Below, one piece after another: positions 52,669 to 61,752 of a DNA stretch of 64,000 nt; positions within the stretch are counted from its first letter, which is position 1, and each line of letters begins with the position of its first letter. The stretch is from Acidobacteriaceae bacterium TAA 166. GTDB lineage: Bacteria; Acidobacteriota; Terriglobia; Terriglobales; Acidobacteriaceae. A model generated the notes under the pieces. The model saw only the letters and a list, made by a program, of their open reading frames with translations. It had not been told where the DNA came from and made no database searches. The position numbers were made by a program, and so were the translations under genes. The DNA lies in the NCBI GenBank assembly GCA_000421065.1, contig ATWD01000001.1:3278001-3342000 (forward strand). Direction: 5' to 3'.

Positions 52669-54717
52669 ATGGCCCTGAAGACCCTTGCCCTTGCACTGGT
52701 GACTTTCTCTGTCTCTTCGTTCGCAGCAGCTCAGAGCGAGCGCAATCCCGCGACTCCCTTGATCGCCTTCGATCCCTACTTCAGCGTCTGGTCGATGGCG
52801 GACCATCTTACGGACGAGAACACGAAGCACTGGACCGGCACTGAGATGCCGATGCGCGGCTTCGTCCGGATTGACGGCACGTCATATCGGTGGATGGGGC
52901 GCAACCCTGGCACTACTCCGGCGATGAAGCAGACGGGGTTGCTGGTAACCCCGACCCAGACCAAGTACACGTTCGAGGCGGCGGGGGTGCGGCTCGAAGC
53001 GACGTTTCTTTCGCCCAGCATCCCTACCGATCTCGAGCTGCTTGCCCAGCCAGTGACGTATCTTACGTGGAAGGCCGCCGCGACCGATGGCAGGCCGCAC
53101 GCGGTCGAGCTCTATCTGGGAGTGGATGCTCGCATCGCGGTGGATACGCCAGATCAGCAGGTGACGTGGCGCCGCAGCCATGCCGGCAACATGGAAGTCC
53201 TGAGCGTGGGCTCTTCGGAGCAGAGAGCGCTGGCACGGGCCGGCGATAACCTTCGCGCCGACTGGGGATACTTCCACCTCGTGGTTCCGGCGGATGCGCA
53301 GGCGATGACTTCGACCGCAGAGAACTCGCAGGCCGAGTTTCTGAAGACGGGTACGGTTCCGCACGATGACGACCTCGACGAGCCGCGACAGGCCAACCGC
53401 GCTCCTCTGATCGCTGTAGAGGAGAAGTTGCAGCTAAGCGGCTCACAGGCGGTCGAGCAGCACGTTGGTCTTGCGTTAACCCAACCTCTCGCCATCGAGT
53501 ATCTGAACCGTCGCCTGAAGCCCTACTGGGCGCGCAACGGCAAGAGCGTGCAGGCCATGCTGACCGAGGCGATGCAGGGATACGCATCGACGGTGTCGAA
53601 GTCCGATGCCTACGACAAGCAGCTCACCGCAAAGCTCATCAAGGATGGCGGCCGCGTCTATGCTCGGCTGGCGACCCTGGCCTTCCGGCAGGCCCTGGCG
53701 GCCAACGGGCTGGCGGCGGATTTCGATGGAGCTCCGCTGCAGTTTCCCAAGGAGAACTTCTCGAACGGCTGCATCGCCACCGTCGATGTACTCTATCCTT
53801 CGTCGCCCTTCTTTCTCTACTTCAATCCCGCGCTGCTGGAGGCGCAGTTGAAGCCAGTGATGGAGTATGCGGCGCTGCCACGATGGAAGTTCCCCTTCGC
53901 TCCGCATGACCTGGGCACGTATCCGCTGGCCGACGGGCAGGTCTACGGCGGCGGCGAGAAGACCGAAGAGGACCAGATGCCGGTAGAAGAAAGCGGCAAC
54001 ATGCTGCTGATGATCGCCGCGATGGGAAGGGCCCAGGGCGACTGGCACTTCGCCAAGCAGTACTGGCCTGAGCTGGTGAAGTGGGCGGCGTATCTGAAGG
54101 ACAAGGGACTCGATCCCGAGAACCAGCTCTCGACCGACGACTTTGCCGGGCACCTCGCGCACAATGCGAATCTCTCCATCAAGGCGATCGACGCGTTGGG
54201 TGCCTTTGCCGAGATGGCCAAAGGCGTGGGCGACGACAAGCTGGCGCGTGAGTACGAGGGGGTAGCGAAGGAGATGGCGAAGAAGTGGATCGACCTGGCA
54301 AAGGAGGGCGACCATTACAAGCTGGCCTTCGACTCCGCCAATACATGGAGCCAGAAGTACAACCTGGTGTGGGATGACCTGCTCGGGCTAAAGCTCTTTC
54401 CCGCTTCGGTGAAGAACACCGAGCTCGTCTACTACAAGACCAAGCTCAACCAATATGGCTTGCCGCTGGACAGCCGCAAAGACTACACCAAGCTGGACTG
54501 GGAGCTGTGGACGGCAACGCTAGCCGATGACGAGGCGACCTTCCAGACGCTCGTCACCCCGCTGGGCAAGTGGCTGGATGAGACGCCGACCCGTGTCCCT
54601 CTGACCGACTGGTACGACACGAAGACCGGCAAACAGGTGGGCTTCCAGGCGCGATCCGTCGTAGGAGGCATCTTCATCAAGTCGCTGCGGCAGTCAGGAT
54701 TGGGTCACAAGGATTGA
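52669..54717 (+). CDS. Exported glutaminase A-like protein (DUF4965/DUF1793 family)
   Basis: A 682-residue secreted protein. Signal peptide (LALALVTFSVSSFAAAQ), then an N-terminal beta-sandwich (AFDPYFSVWSMADHLTDENT, HWTGTEMPMRGFVRIDG) and a large alpha-helical toroid with LGTYPLADGQVYGGGEKTEE, MPVEESGNMLLMIAAMG and NLVWDDLLGLKLFP. This is the layout of fungal glutaminase GtaA, and of uncharacterised bacterial DUF4965/DUF5127/DUF1793 proteins whose fold recalls glycoside hydrolases. Glutamine hydrolysis in bacteria is not proven; a sugar-acting role is possible. ATG 52669 gives a proper signal peptide; the open frame extends over the divergent permease start. Confidence 0.85.
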   Translation: MALKTLALALVTFSVSSFAAAQSERNPATPLIAFDPYFSVWSMADHLTDENTKHWTGTEMPMRGFVRIDGTSYRWMGRNPGTTPAMKQTGLLVTPTQTKYTFEAAGVRLEATFLSPSIPTDLELLAQPVTYLTWKAAATDGRPHAVELYLGVDARIAVDTPDQQVTWRRSHAGNMEVLSVGSSEQRALARAGDNLRADWGYFHLVVPADAQAMTSTAENSQAEFLKTGTVPHDDDLDEPRQANRAPLIAVEEKLQLSGSQAVEQHVGLALTQPLAIEYLNRRLKPYWARNGKSVQAMLTEAMQGYASTVSKSDAYDKQLTAKLIKDGGRVYARLATLAFRQALAANGLAADFDGAPLQFPKENFSNGCIATVDVLYPSSPFFLYFNPALLEAQLKPVMEYAALPRWKFPFAPHDLGTYPLADGQVYGGGEKTEEDQMPVEESGNMLLMIAAMGRAQGDWHFAKQYWPELVKWAAYLKDKGLDPENQLSTDDFAGHLAHNANLSIKAIDALGAFAEMAKGVGDDKLAREYEGVAKEMAKKWIDLAKEGDHYKLAFDSANTWSQKYNLVWDDLLGLKLFPASVKNTELVYYKTKLNQYGLPLDSRKDYTKLDWELWTATLADDEATFQTLVTPLGKWLDETPTRVPLTDWYDTKTGKQVGFQARSVVGGIFIKSLRQSGLGHKD

Positions 54718-54806
54718 AGTAGCGGGTATCGTTCTGCTGCTTTTGTGTTATCTCGAACGGCAGGTGCGCTGAGGAAACGCAGAGATGGAATGGTCTAATA
54801 AAAGGG

Positions 54807-55625
54807 ATGATCTCAGTCCTCATCCTTACCAAGAATGAGCAGCGCGATCTGCCGGGCTGCCTGGAGTCGGTGGCGTGGTCGGACGATGTGCATGTCTTCG
54901 ATTCGTACTCGACCGATGAAACGGTGGCCATCGCAAAGGCGGCCGGAGCGACGGTAACACAAAGGGTCTTCGACAACTACGCCACCCATCGCAACGCGGC
55001 GATGACAGAGGTGAAGTTCAAGTATCCGTGGCTGTTTCTGCTGGACGCTGACGAGCGTCCCACGCCGGCACTCTCGCGCGAGATGCAGCAGGCGGTCGTG
55101 GGAGCGAGCGACGACCTCTCGGGCTTCAAGCTGCGGCGGCGGGACTTTTTCTTCGGCACTTGGCTGAAGCACGCGCAGATCTCTCCGTTCTACATCCGGC
55201 TGGTGCGGCCGGAGAGATCGAAGTACACGCGGGCGATCAACGAGGTGATCGAGGTGGAGGGAAGAATCGCCGACCTCGGCTACCCGTTGGATCACTATCC
55301 GTTCTCGAAGGGCATCGCGCACTGGGTGGCGAAGCACAATGTGTACTCGACGATGGAGGCGGAGCTGATCTACCGCCAGCAGGGCCTGAAAGATCCCTCG
55401 TGGAAGAGCGCGCTACGCAACCCGGACTTTCATATGCGCAGGCTGCACCAGAAAGCGCTGTTCTACAGGATGCCGGGGCGGCCGCTGATCAAGTGGGCTT
55501 ACATGATGTTCTGCCGTCGCGCCATCCTCGACGGCGCTGCAGGGACGGCCTATGCAACGCTGCAGTCGATCTATGAGTACATGATCGTGTTGAAGACGCG
55601 GGAGCTGGAGAAGGGTGGAGCTTAG
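54807..55625 (+). CDS. Family 2 glycosyltransferase, WaaE/KdtX-like
   Basis: A 272-residue GT2 enzyme: ISVLILTKNEQRDLPGCLES at the N-terminus, DSYSTDETVAIAKAAGATV, FLLDADERPTPALSREM with the DxD motif, and the C-terminal MFCRRAILDGAAGTAYATLQ helical part. This resembles WaaE/KdtX and other lipopolysaccharide core glucosyltransferases that act on the cytoplasmic side of the inner membrane. The acceptor sugar is unknown. It starts 90 bp after the glutaminase-like gene and may be independent. Confidence 0.9.
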   Translation: MISVLILTKNEQRDLPGCLESVAWSDDVHVFDSYSTDETVAIAKAAGATVTQRVFDNYATHRNAAMTEVKFKYPWLFLLDADERPTPALSREMQQAVVGASDDLSGFKLRRRDFFFGTWLKHAQISPFYIRLVRPERSKYTRAINEVIEVEGRIADLGYPLDHYPFSKGIAHWVAKHNVYSTMEAELIYRQQGLKDPSWKSALRNPDFHMRRLHQKALFYRMPGRPLIKWAYMMFCRRAILDGAAGTAYATLQSIYEYMIVLKTRELEKGGA

Positions 55626-55787
55626 GCGCCTTCTTCGAAGACCCGGCTGAATCGGACCATAACACCGCAGCCGGGGCAACGGCATGACAGCATTTGTTCA
55701 TCTCCTCTGAAGTCTGCTGGAGGCGGTGGGCAGGACCGCCCGGGGCAAGCCAGCGCACGCAAGCATAAGCACAGAGGAGACGAAGCG

Positions 55788-56621
55788 ATGAGCATCGATT
55801 CGCAGCTCAAGGTGTTGGCTGTCGGCGCGTCGGGTCCGGCGGCAGGTCTGGTGGTTCCGGAGCTCTCGAAGCGCAATGTTCACGTGCGCGGTCTGATCCA
55901 TAAGGAAGACGACAAGGAGGCTGCGCTCAAGCTGGGCGCGCAGGAGGTCGTGGTCGGAGAGCTGGAAGATGCTGTGGCCCTGACAAGAGCGCTGGAGGGG
56001 ATGGACGCGGCGTTTTACATCGCGCCGGTCACGCTCGAAGAGGAGACCGAGGCCGGAGAGCAGTTTGTTGCCCTCGCGAAGGATGCGGGCGTCCGGCGCG
56101 TGGTGTTCTCCTCCGTGATTCATCCCGTTCTGAGCGAGCTGCCGAATCACGCCGCGAAGGCTCCGGTCGAGGAGGCGCTTCTCGATTCGGACCTGGAGTA
56201 TGTGTTTCTGCATCCGGGGGTCTTCTATCAGAACCTTGCTGGCAACTGGGCCAAGGTGAAGGAGACGGGAGTTCATGGTGAGCCGTGGTCGAACGAGACC
56301 AGATTTTCGCGAGTCGATTACCGTGACGTCGCCGAGGTGGCTGCCATCGCTCTTACCGAAGACCGGTTGCTCTATGGAACCTTTGAGATGTGCGCGGAGG
56401 GAGCCCTGAACCGTCATGAAGTCGCCGGACTGATGAGCGAGGTGCTGGGCCGGACGGTAACGGCAAAGCGAATCGACCCTCCGAAAGAGGAACCGAAGCT
56501 GGCCCGCATGTTCGCCTGGTACGATCAGCACTCCCTACTGGGAAACGCGACGACGTTGCGGGCGATTCTCGGACGCGAACCGCGTACGCTGCGCGCTTAC
56601 CTTGAAGAGCTGAATGGTTGA
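55788..56621 (+). CDS. NmrA-like NAD(P)-binding protein
   Basis: A 277-residue atypical SDR. The dinucleotide fold is LAVGASGPAAGLVVPELSKR, with a second half like NmrA/HSCARG (VVFSSVIHPVLSEL, then YVFLHPGVFYQNLAGNW and DVAEVAAIALTE). The GASGPAAG loop is close to the GASGxxG expected for NAD(P) binding. Such proteins often act as redox sensors rather than enzymes, though reductases occur. The ATG at 55788 follows GAGGAGACG. Confidence 0.9.
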   Translation: MSIDSQLKVLAVGASGPAAGLVVPELSKRNVHVRGLIHKEDDKEAALKLGAQEVVVGELEDAVALTRALEGMDAAFYIAPVTLEEETEAGEQFVALAKDAGVRRVVFSSVIHPVLSELPNHAAKAPVEEALLDSDLEYVFLHPGVFYQNLAGNWAKVKETGVHGEPWSNETRFSRVDYRDVAEVAAIALTEDRLLYGTFEMCAEGALNRHEVAGLMSEVLGRTVTAKRIDPPKEEPKLARMFAWYDQHSLLGNATTLRAILGREPRTLRAYLEELNG

Positions 56622-56685
56622 GGGGATGATTCCGAGCAGGAAGCTTCTATTGTGCCTGCGGACCGATTGTTTTGGGGTAAAGAAC

Positions 56686-56720
56686 AGCGCTGCCGCTGTG
56701 GGGTCGGCCGACACGCCATT
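56686..56720. repeat. Degraded terminus of the palindromic repeat family
   Basis: AGCGCTGCCGCT (56686-56697) followed after a gap by GGGTC matches the left terminus of the repeat as seen in the reverse complement of copy B's right end. No internal stem is present. It is in the convergent gap between the NmrA-like and cupredoxin genes, the same position type as the 2886-2912 fragment. Confidence 0.3.
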
Positions 56721-56760
56721 GCTTTTCCCAAAATCTCAGGGTTGAACTTGCCGGTCCAGC

Positions 56761-57492
56761 CTAGTAGACCGGATGGGTGTCGGCGTCATAGGGACGGCCG
56801 TACTTGTTCAGGTGGGGCTCGTGCTCGGGCTGGTCGGAGTGAATCTCGCCGAGATCGGTGGTCTCGGCGCCGATGTGGACGCGACGAGTCTCGCGGTCGA
56901 GGGCGTTCTGGCGCTGGCCTTCGATCCAGATGTGCAGGTTGTAGTCGCCGGGGGGAACGCCGGGAATGAGGAAGTCTCCCTTGGCGTCGGCGATGGCATA
57001 GAAGGGGGTGCTGAGGGTGACGATGACGGCGCTCATCTCCGAGTGGATGTTGCAGAAGATGTAGGAGACGCCTTCGCGCGAGAACTGCACGCTGCGGGTT
57101 GAGCCTGCCTCATAGAGTCCGAGGTCGAAGCGCTTGCCGTCGAAGAGCGAGAAGACGTTATGGAAGAAGGGGTCGGTGTTGGGGAAGGCCACGCTGCTTC
57201 CGAGCGGAACCACCAGCAGATGGGGGACGAAGGTCTTGTTCTTCTGGACCAGGGTGAAGCGGCCGGGAGCAACGGCGGGGCTGAGGATGCGCTCGGAGTC
57301 TGCCTGGAGAGGTTTGAGCCAGATGACGGAGGCGGGGAGCTTCTCCTGCGCGTGCGAGTCGGGATGGGGATGGGCGAGGCGTGCGGTGACCTCGGCGGCG
57401 CGCAGGCACCCGGGGGCAGTCGCGAACAGAGCCGCGAGAAGAGTGATCTGAAGCGCGCGGAGAAGGGCGAACGGAGTGAGCCTGACGTTCAT
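56761..57492 (-). CDS. Exported cupredoxin-like protein
   Basis: A 243-residue protein with a signal peptide (LQITLLAALFATAPGCLRAA). The plastocyanin-like fold supplies a full type 1 copper ligand set: His111 in FFHNVFS, then Cys147, His150 and Met153 in FCNIHSEMS. The C-terminal part (FLIPGVPPGDYNLHIWIEG) is a small carboxypeptidase-regulatory-like domain. Such proteins carry electrons in the periplasm; some are annotated MauL-like. It is the last gene of the four-gene operon, its start overlapping the barrel gene's stop by one base (TGATG). The Cys before the mature start is not in a good lipobox. Confidence 0.82.
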   Translation of the reverse strand: MNVRLTPFALLRALQITLLAALFATAPGCLRAAEVTARLAHPHPDSHAQEKLPASVIWLKPLQADSERILSPAVAPGRFTLVQKNKTFVPHLLVVPLGSSVAFPNTDPFFHNVFSLFDGKRFDLGLYEAGSTRSVQFSREGVSYIFCNIHSEMSAVIVTLSTPFYAIADAKGDFLIPGVPPGDYNLHIWIEGQRQNALDRETRRVHIGAETTDLGEIHSDQPEHEPHLNKYGRPYDADTHPVY

Positions 57493-59066
57493 CAGAAGCG
57501 GTACCCCGCGCCGAGGCCGATGACGTCGCTGGAGTAGCGCGAGTTGGGGAAGTAGCTGGTCCAGAGCTTTCGATATTCGATGGAGAAGAGAAGGTAGGAG
57601 CTGGGGCTATAGATGACGTTGCCGAAGGCGGCTCGATTGCGGGCGAGCCCAGCGTAGGCGGAGGAGTCAGCATCCATGCTCATGCGGATGTCGCTGGCGA
57701 ACGGGTTGTCGATGCCATAGGCGGCGTTGAACTCGAGCCGCTCCTGGGGTTTGAACTTAAGTTGAGCCCAGCCGCCGACGTCGTTGAGGCCTTCAATCTG
57801 CTTTCCCGTGGGCGTGTACTTATAGACGTAGTCGAGGTAGCCACCGGCTCCCAGGCCGCCCAGTCCCTGGCCGCGAAAGGCGTTGGCCAACAGCTCGAAG
57901 TGAGGGCCGGCGGGGACGCGAAGGTCGAGGGTTCCGGCCCAGGAGTCGTAACGGTCGCCGTTGGTGAGCCGGTGGGGACTGAAGTAGCCTCCGATGCCGA
58001 AGGTGGGGCCCGCGCCGTGCTCCCCCAGGGAATAGGAGAGGCGGGCATTGGTTCCAGGCCAGCGGCTGCGCTCGGAGGGCGATGCGGTGGGGGGATTTGT
58101 GACGGGACCGCTCAGGTTGGGCGGCGGAGGGGGATCGAGCAGGCCAGCCTCGAGCTTGAGCTGGGAATGCGCGAAAGGAACCGTCTCGGAGACCCCGATC
58201 TGAGAGATCCAGGACCAGAGATTGCCGCTCCAGGCCAGTGGCGGCTCCCCGACGGCGACCAGAGAAGAGGGCGTATAGGGAGCGATGAGGCTGCGGTCCA
58301 GGGCAATGAAGGCGCGGGTGTGGCTCCAGTTGAGATTGCCGTGCGCCGTGCGAAGACGAAGGAGGCCGTTGGCGGAGTAATTGGAGATCGATCCGTTGGC
58401 GAAGAAGTCGACGCGGACATCGGCGTCGCTGGTGGCGCCGAAGAGTTGAGGACCGCGGGCGTCGAAGCCGAGGATGGTCTGACGGAGAGACATACCGGTG
58501 CTGCCGCTGCCGTCTACGGCATAGGTGGGATCTTCGGGGATGTCGACCTGTCGGGTATTGATGAAGGTATTGAAGAGCAGAAGCCCGGTGATCTTGAGGG
58601 GATACTTGGATTCTGTCTCGACCTTGGTCTGCTCGTGGGTCGCGATCTGGGACTCGTCCATGGATTGACGCTCGCGGATGTCATCGAGGGCGGTGGTGGT
58701 GGAGGAGGTGTTGCCGGCGATCGCCTCCGCGGGGGGAGTGCCGGCTTCGGCAGCGGGAGCTGCAGGATGACCGCCCTTTTCGGCTGCCAGTTGCTGCTGA
58801 AGGGTAGCCAGCTGGCGTTGCATCTCGAGCAGCTGCATCTGGTAGGCGCTCATCTGCGCCTGGGCCTGGGCCACGGCCTGAGCGAGGCGGCGGACCTTCT
58901 CCTCGGTGGTCTCAGGGTGAGGTGGAGGTGTGCCGTAGGCCTGGGCGACGCAGGGAAAAGCTCCTATCAGAAGAGAGGCCAGGGTGAGAAGGCGCAGGAG
59001 CTTCGAAGACTCCCGATGGGTGCGGAGTGTCTGCGATGCGTTCTTCTGTTCCGCTCCACTGTTCAT
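57492..59066 (-). CDS. Outer-membrane beta-barrel with N-terminal coiled coil
   Basis: A 524-residue exported protein. Signal peptide (LLTLASLLIGAFPCVAQA), a coiled coil at about 55-95 (KVRRLAQAVAQAQAQMSAYQ), a Pro/Ala/Thr linker, then from about 150 alternating beta strands ending in DVIGLGAGYRF with the terminal Phe of BAM substrates. The barrel resembles the DcaP/porin-like trimeric type by layout (coiled coil plus barrel) but I cannot name the family. Cargo unknown. Start ATG 59066 overlaps the kinase stop (ATGA), and its end overlaps the cupredoxin start, showing tight coupling. Confidence 0.75.
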   Translation of the reverse strand: MNSGAEQKNASQTLRTHRESSKLLRLLTLASLLIGAFPCVAQAYGTPPPHPETTEEKVRRLAQAVAQAQAQMSAYQMQLLEMQRQLATLQQQLAAEKGGHPAAPAAEAGTPPAEAIAGNTSSTTTALDDIRERQSMDESQIATHEQTKVETESKYPLKITGLLLFNTFINTRQVDIPEDPTYAVDGSGSTGMSLRQTILGFDARGPQLFGATSDADVRVDFFANGSISNYSANGLLRLRTAHGNLNWSHTRAFIALDRSLIAPYTPSSLVAVGEPPLAWSGNLWSWISQIGVSETVPFAHSQLKLEAGLLDPPPPPNLSGPVTNPPTASPSERSRWPGTNARLSYSLGEHGAGPTFGIGGYFSPHRLTNGDRYDSWAGTLDLRVPAGPHFELLANAFRGQGLGGLGAGGYLDYVYKYTPTGKQIEGLNDVGGWAQLKFKPQERLEFNAAYGIDNPFASDIRMSMDADSSAYAGLARNRAAFGNVIYSPSSYLLFSIEYRKLWTSYFPNSRYSSDVIGLGAGYRF

Positions 59067-60841
59067 GGTGTGAGCAAAGGACTCCGAGTCTGGGTTGGGC
59101 CCTGCGTTCTCTGCCGGAGGACGGTAAGGCGAAAGACGGTTTTGCCGGGCTGGCTGCTTACCAGTTTTACATCGCCGCCGTGCTCGCGCGCTACGCTGGA
59201 GGCCAGGGTTAGACCGAGGCCGGTGCCCTTCTGTTTGCCTTCGCTGACGAAGGGATCGAAGAGGCTTTCGCGGATGCCGGGCGCGACTCCGGGGCCGCTG
59301 TCGGTGATGGTAACGCTGAGGGAGGCCTCGTCCGCGGCGATCGCTGCGGTAACCTCGCGGGAGCCGGGGCTCCTCCGGGTGGACTGGCAGGCGTTGAGCA
59401 GCAGGTTATAGAGGGCGCGCTCGATCTGCTTGGGATCGAGGGAGGCGGTGAAGTCGCCGGAGCCCCGCTCGAAGCGCAGGGAGATGGCCTCGGCATCGGG
59501 ATGCTGACGGAGCATGGTGACGGCGCGCTCGAGGAGGGAGTCCAGGGGCATGGAGACACGCTGCATGCCTGCTCCGGTCCGTCCGAAAATGAGCAGGGTG
59601 TCGAGCATGTCCGTCGTGCCGTTGACGGCGAGCCGGATCTCCTCGAAGAGCTCGGCGCGTTCGGTGTAGGGCAGGCTGGGGGAGGCGAGGAACTCGGCGT
59701 TGGCGAGTACGGCGGCGAGGTAGTGGCGGAGGTCATGGGAGACGGAGCTGGCCATGCGCCCGATGGTGGCGAGCCGCTCGGATTCGAGCAGGGCGCGGTT
59801 GGTCTTCTGGATCTCGTCGCGCATCTCGGAGAAGATGCGGCTCAGGTAGCGGACCTCGCGGGTTCCTCCCGAGGGCAGGGTATAGCGGGAGTTGCCCTCG
59901 CCGAAGGCCTGCACGCTCGAGGCCAGCTGTTCGAGCGGGCCCGTGACCATGCGGGCGAGCAGAAGCATGAGCATGGATCCCCCCAGCATGGCGAGCAGGC
60001 TGGTGAGGGTGACCAGCCGATTGATCTCGCGCTCGGCACGGTCGGTGGCGTCGAAGGATTTGAGGATGACGAGCCGGAGAGGAAAGTCGGCGGCTCCCGT
60101 AAGATCGCGGCTCAGTGCCAGAAAACGCTCTCGGCCTGCGCGGAGGATGACCTCATTCTTCTGGCCGAAGGAGGGAAGGGCCTGGCGTAAGGCATCCTGC
60201 TTCTCTTTGGGCAGGGTGGCGACGGCGATCTGGCCGCCGGTGATAAAAGCAGCCTCGGCACCCGCGCCCCGGCCGATCTCCACCAGGAACTGGCGATCGA
60301 CGGCATAACCGCTGACGACGTAGCCAAGCAGGGTTCCGGTCTTTTCGCTGCCGAAGTAGAGCGGGCGGACGCTGTACTCGTACATTCGTCCGCCGGAGAG
60401 AAGATAGTGTTTAGCCGGGTCGACGATCTGGCGCTGGAGATCGAGCTTCAGCGAACCGGTGGCTCCCTCCGCTTCGGCGGCGAGGATGTTGCCGTCGTTG
60501 TCGGCCAGGGCGAAGAGGTCGTTGCCGCTGGTCTTCCAGAAGTCGATCGCATCGTCGGCGATGGTGCGGGGATCGCTGGTGGTCATCAGCGCCTTGAGGG
60601 TGGGCAGGCTGGCCAGCAGGGTGTTTTCGCGCTCAAGCGTGGCAAGGCGGCGGGACTCGAGGTCCTGGAAGGTGGCGACGGAGTTTTCGAGCTCAGTGGC
60701 CAGAATCTCGCGGACGCGACGCTGCAGCCGGTTGCGGATGATGAACAGGCTGGAGCAGGTGGTCGCGGCGATGATCAGGACCAGCGAGGTGAGAAGGAGG
60801 ACGCGGGTTCGGATGCCCGGCCCAGGACGTTCGCTCAGCAC
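59063..60841 (-). CDS. Membrane sensor histidine kinase
   Basis: A 592-residue kinase. TM1 at about 14-36, a 240-residue periplasmic sensor (double-Cache-like, with LFALADNDGNILAAEAEGA and GTLLGYVVSGYAVDRQFL), TM2 at about 277-298, HAMP (299-350), HisKA with phospho-acceptor His369 in SSVSHDLRHYLA, and HATPase_c motifs NLLLNACQS, DSGPGVAPG and GTGLGL. The signal is unknown, but the sensor domain type usually binds small organic ligands. GTG 60841, with GAGG upstream, starts 12 bp after the regulator stop. The gene is followed by the barrel gene with a 4-base overlap. Confidence 0.93.
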   Translation of the reverse strand: MLSERPGPGIRTRVLLLTSLVLIIAATTCSSLFIIRNRLQRRVREILATELENSVATFQDLESRRLATLERENTLLASLPTLKALMTTSDPRTIADDAIDFWKTSGNDLFALADNDGNILAAEAEGATGSLKLDLQRQIVDPAKHYLLSGGRMYEYSVRPLYFGSEKTGTLLGYVVSGYAVDRQFLVEIGRGAGAEAAFITGGQIAVATLPKEKQDALRQALPSFGQKNEVILRAGRERFLALSRDLTGAADFPLRLVILKSFDATDRAEREINRLVTLTSLLAMLGGSMLMLLLARMVTGPLEQLASSVQAFGEGNSRYTLPSGGTREVRYLSRIFSEMRDEIQKTNRALLESERLATIGRMASSVSHDLRHYLAAVLANAEFLASPSLPYTERAELFEEIRLAVNGTTDMLDTLLIFGRTGAGMQRVSMPLDSLLERAVTMLRQHPDAEAISLRFERGSGDFTASLDPKQIERALYNLLLNACQSTRRSPGSREVTAAIAADEASLSVTITDSGPGVAPGIRESLFDPFVSEGKQKGTGLGLTLASSVAREHGGDVKLVSSQPGKTVFRLTVLRQRTQGPTQTRSPLLTP

Positions 60842-60852
60842 AGGGGCCTCAT

Positions 60853-61590
60853 TTAGGGGACGAACTTATAGCCCGCGCCATAGACCGTCTGTAGATAACG
60901 AGGTTCGGCCGCATCGGGCTCGAGCTTCTGGCGCAGCTTGAGGATATGGTTGTCGACGGTCCGGGTGGTGGGGTAGGACTGATAGCCCCAGACCTCGTTG
61001 AGGAGCTCTTCGCGGCTGAGAACGCGTTCGGCGTGCTCGACGAAGTACTTGAGCAGCTTGAACTCATGCGCGGTGAGGGAGACGGCCTTGTCGGCGCGCC
61101 GGGCGCTCATCTTGGCGAAGTCAATCTCGCACTCGCCGAAGGAGAAGGTGACGGTAGCGATGGGCTTCTGACGGCGGCGAAGGGCGGCCTGCACACGTGC
61201 CATCAGCTCGCGGGGCGAGAAGGGCTTGGTGACGTAGTCGTCAGCGCCCAGCTCCAGCAGAAGCACCTTATCGGCGACCTCGCTGATGGCGCTGACCACG
61301 ATCACCGGGGTCTCGGGATGCTCCGCCTTGATGACCTTGCAGACGTCGCGACCGAAGATGTTGGGAAGCATGAGGTCGAGGATGACTGCGGCGGGTTTGC
61401 TGGCACGGAAGCTGTCGAGGCCGGATTGGCCATCGCCACAGACGGTTACGCCGTATCCCTGGTCCCGAAACATGCGGTGAAGGATCTTCTGCATGCGGGG
61501 GTCGTCTTCGATGACGAGGATCTGCGTTCCGGTCATTGTGGGAAGAACCTCCGGCGCTGTCACTGGACTGTTATTTTCATTCTGCAGCAT
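60853..61590 (-). CDS. OmpR-family response regulator
   Basis: A 245-residue regulator: receiver domain at about 20-137 with the phospho-acceptor Asp72 in LDLMLPN, the acidic pair EDD at 28-30 and Lys in TKPFSP, then an OmpR/PhoB winged helix (FSFGECEIDFAKMSARR, VWGYQSYPTTRTVDNHILKL, QTVYGAGYKF). It is the first gene of the operon, paired with the downstream kinase. Start ATG 61590 is used; an ATG at 61536 just before the receiver domain is possible. It most likely controls its own operon, promoter at about 61620-61690. Confidence 0.95.
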   Translation of the reverse strand: MLQNENNSPVTAPEVLPTMTGTQILVIEDDPRMQKILHRMFRDQGYGVTVCGDGQSGLDSFRASKPAAVILDLMLPNIFGRDVCKVIKAEHPETPVIVVSAISEVADKVLLLELGADDYVTKPFSPRELMARVQAALRRRQKPIATVTFSFGECEIDFAKMSARRADKAVSLTAHEFKLLKYFVEHAERVLSREELLNEVWGYQSYPTTRTVDNHILKLRQKLEPDAAEPRYLQTVYGAGYKFVP

Positions 61591-61722
61591 AGTAAGCCTA
61601 TTTTCACTCGTTTATAGATTGCTCAGAGCACAGCTGAGGATGGAATGACAAACTTCTGACAATTAGGAGACAAAGATTTTGGGGAGGGAATGAAGCGATC
61701 TCACTCAAATGCTCGATTTTTG

Positions 61723-61747
61723 AATAAAGGGGCAGGCAGGCCTGCCC
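61723..61747 (-). terminator. Terminator of plsX
   Basis: GGGCAGGC (61730-61737) pairs with GCCTGCCC (61740-61747), and on the minus strand CTTTATT follows. It begins 6 bp past the plsX stop codon. Confidence 0.6.
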
Positions 61748-61752
61748 TCATC

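Noticed and set aside
53476..54315. 279-codon minus-strand frame inside the glutaminase-like gene
   Set aside because: Antisense shadow, Arg/His/Leu-rich, with no start context or motif.
55622..55693. 23-residue Cys-rich minus-strand frame (CRCPGCG)
   Set aside because: Too short and with only one zinc knuckle; a remnant at most.
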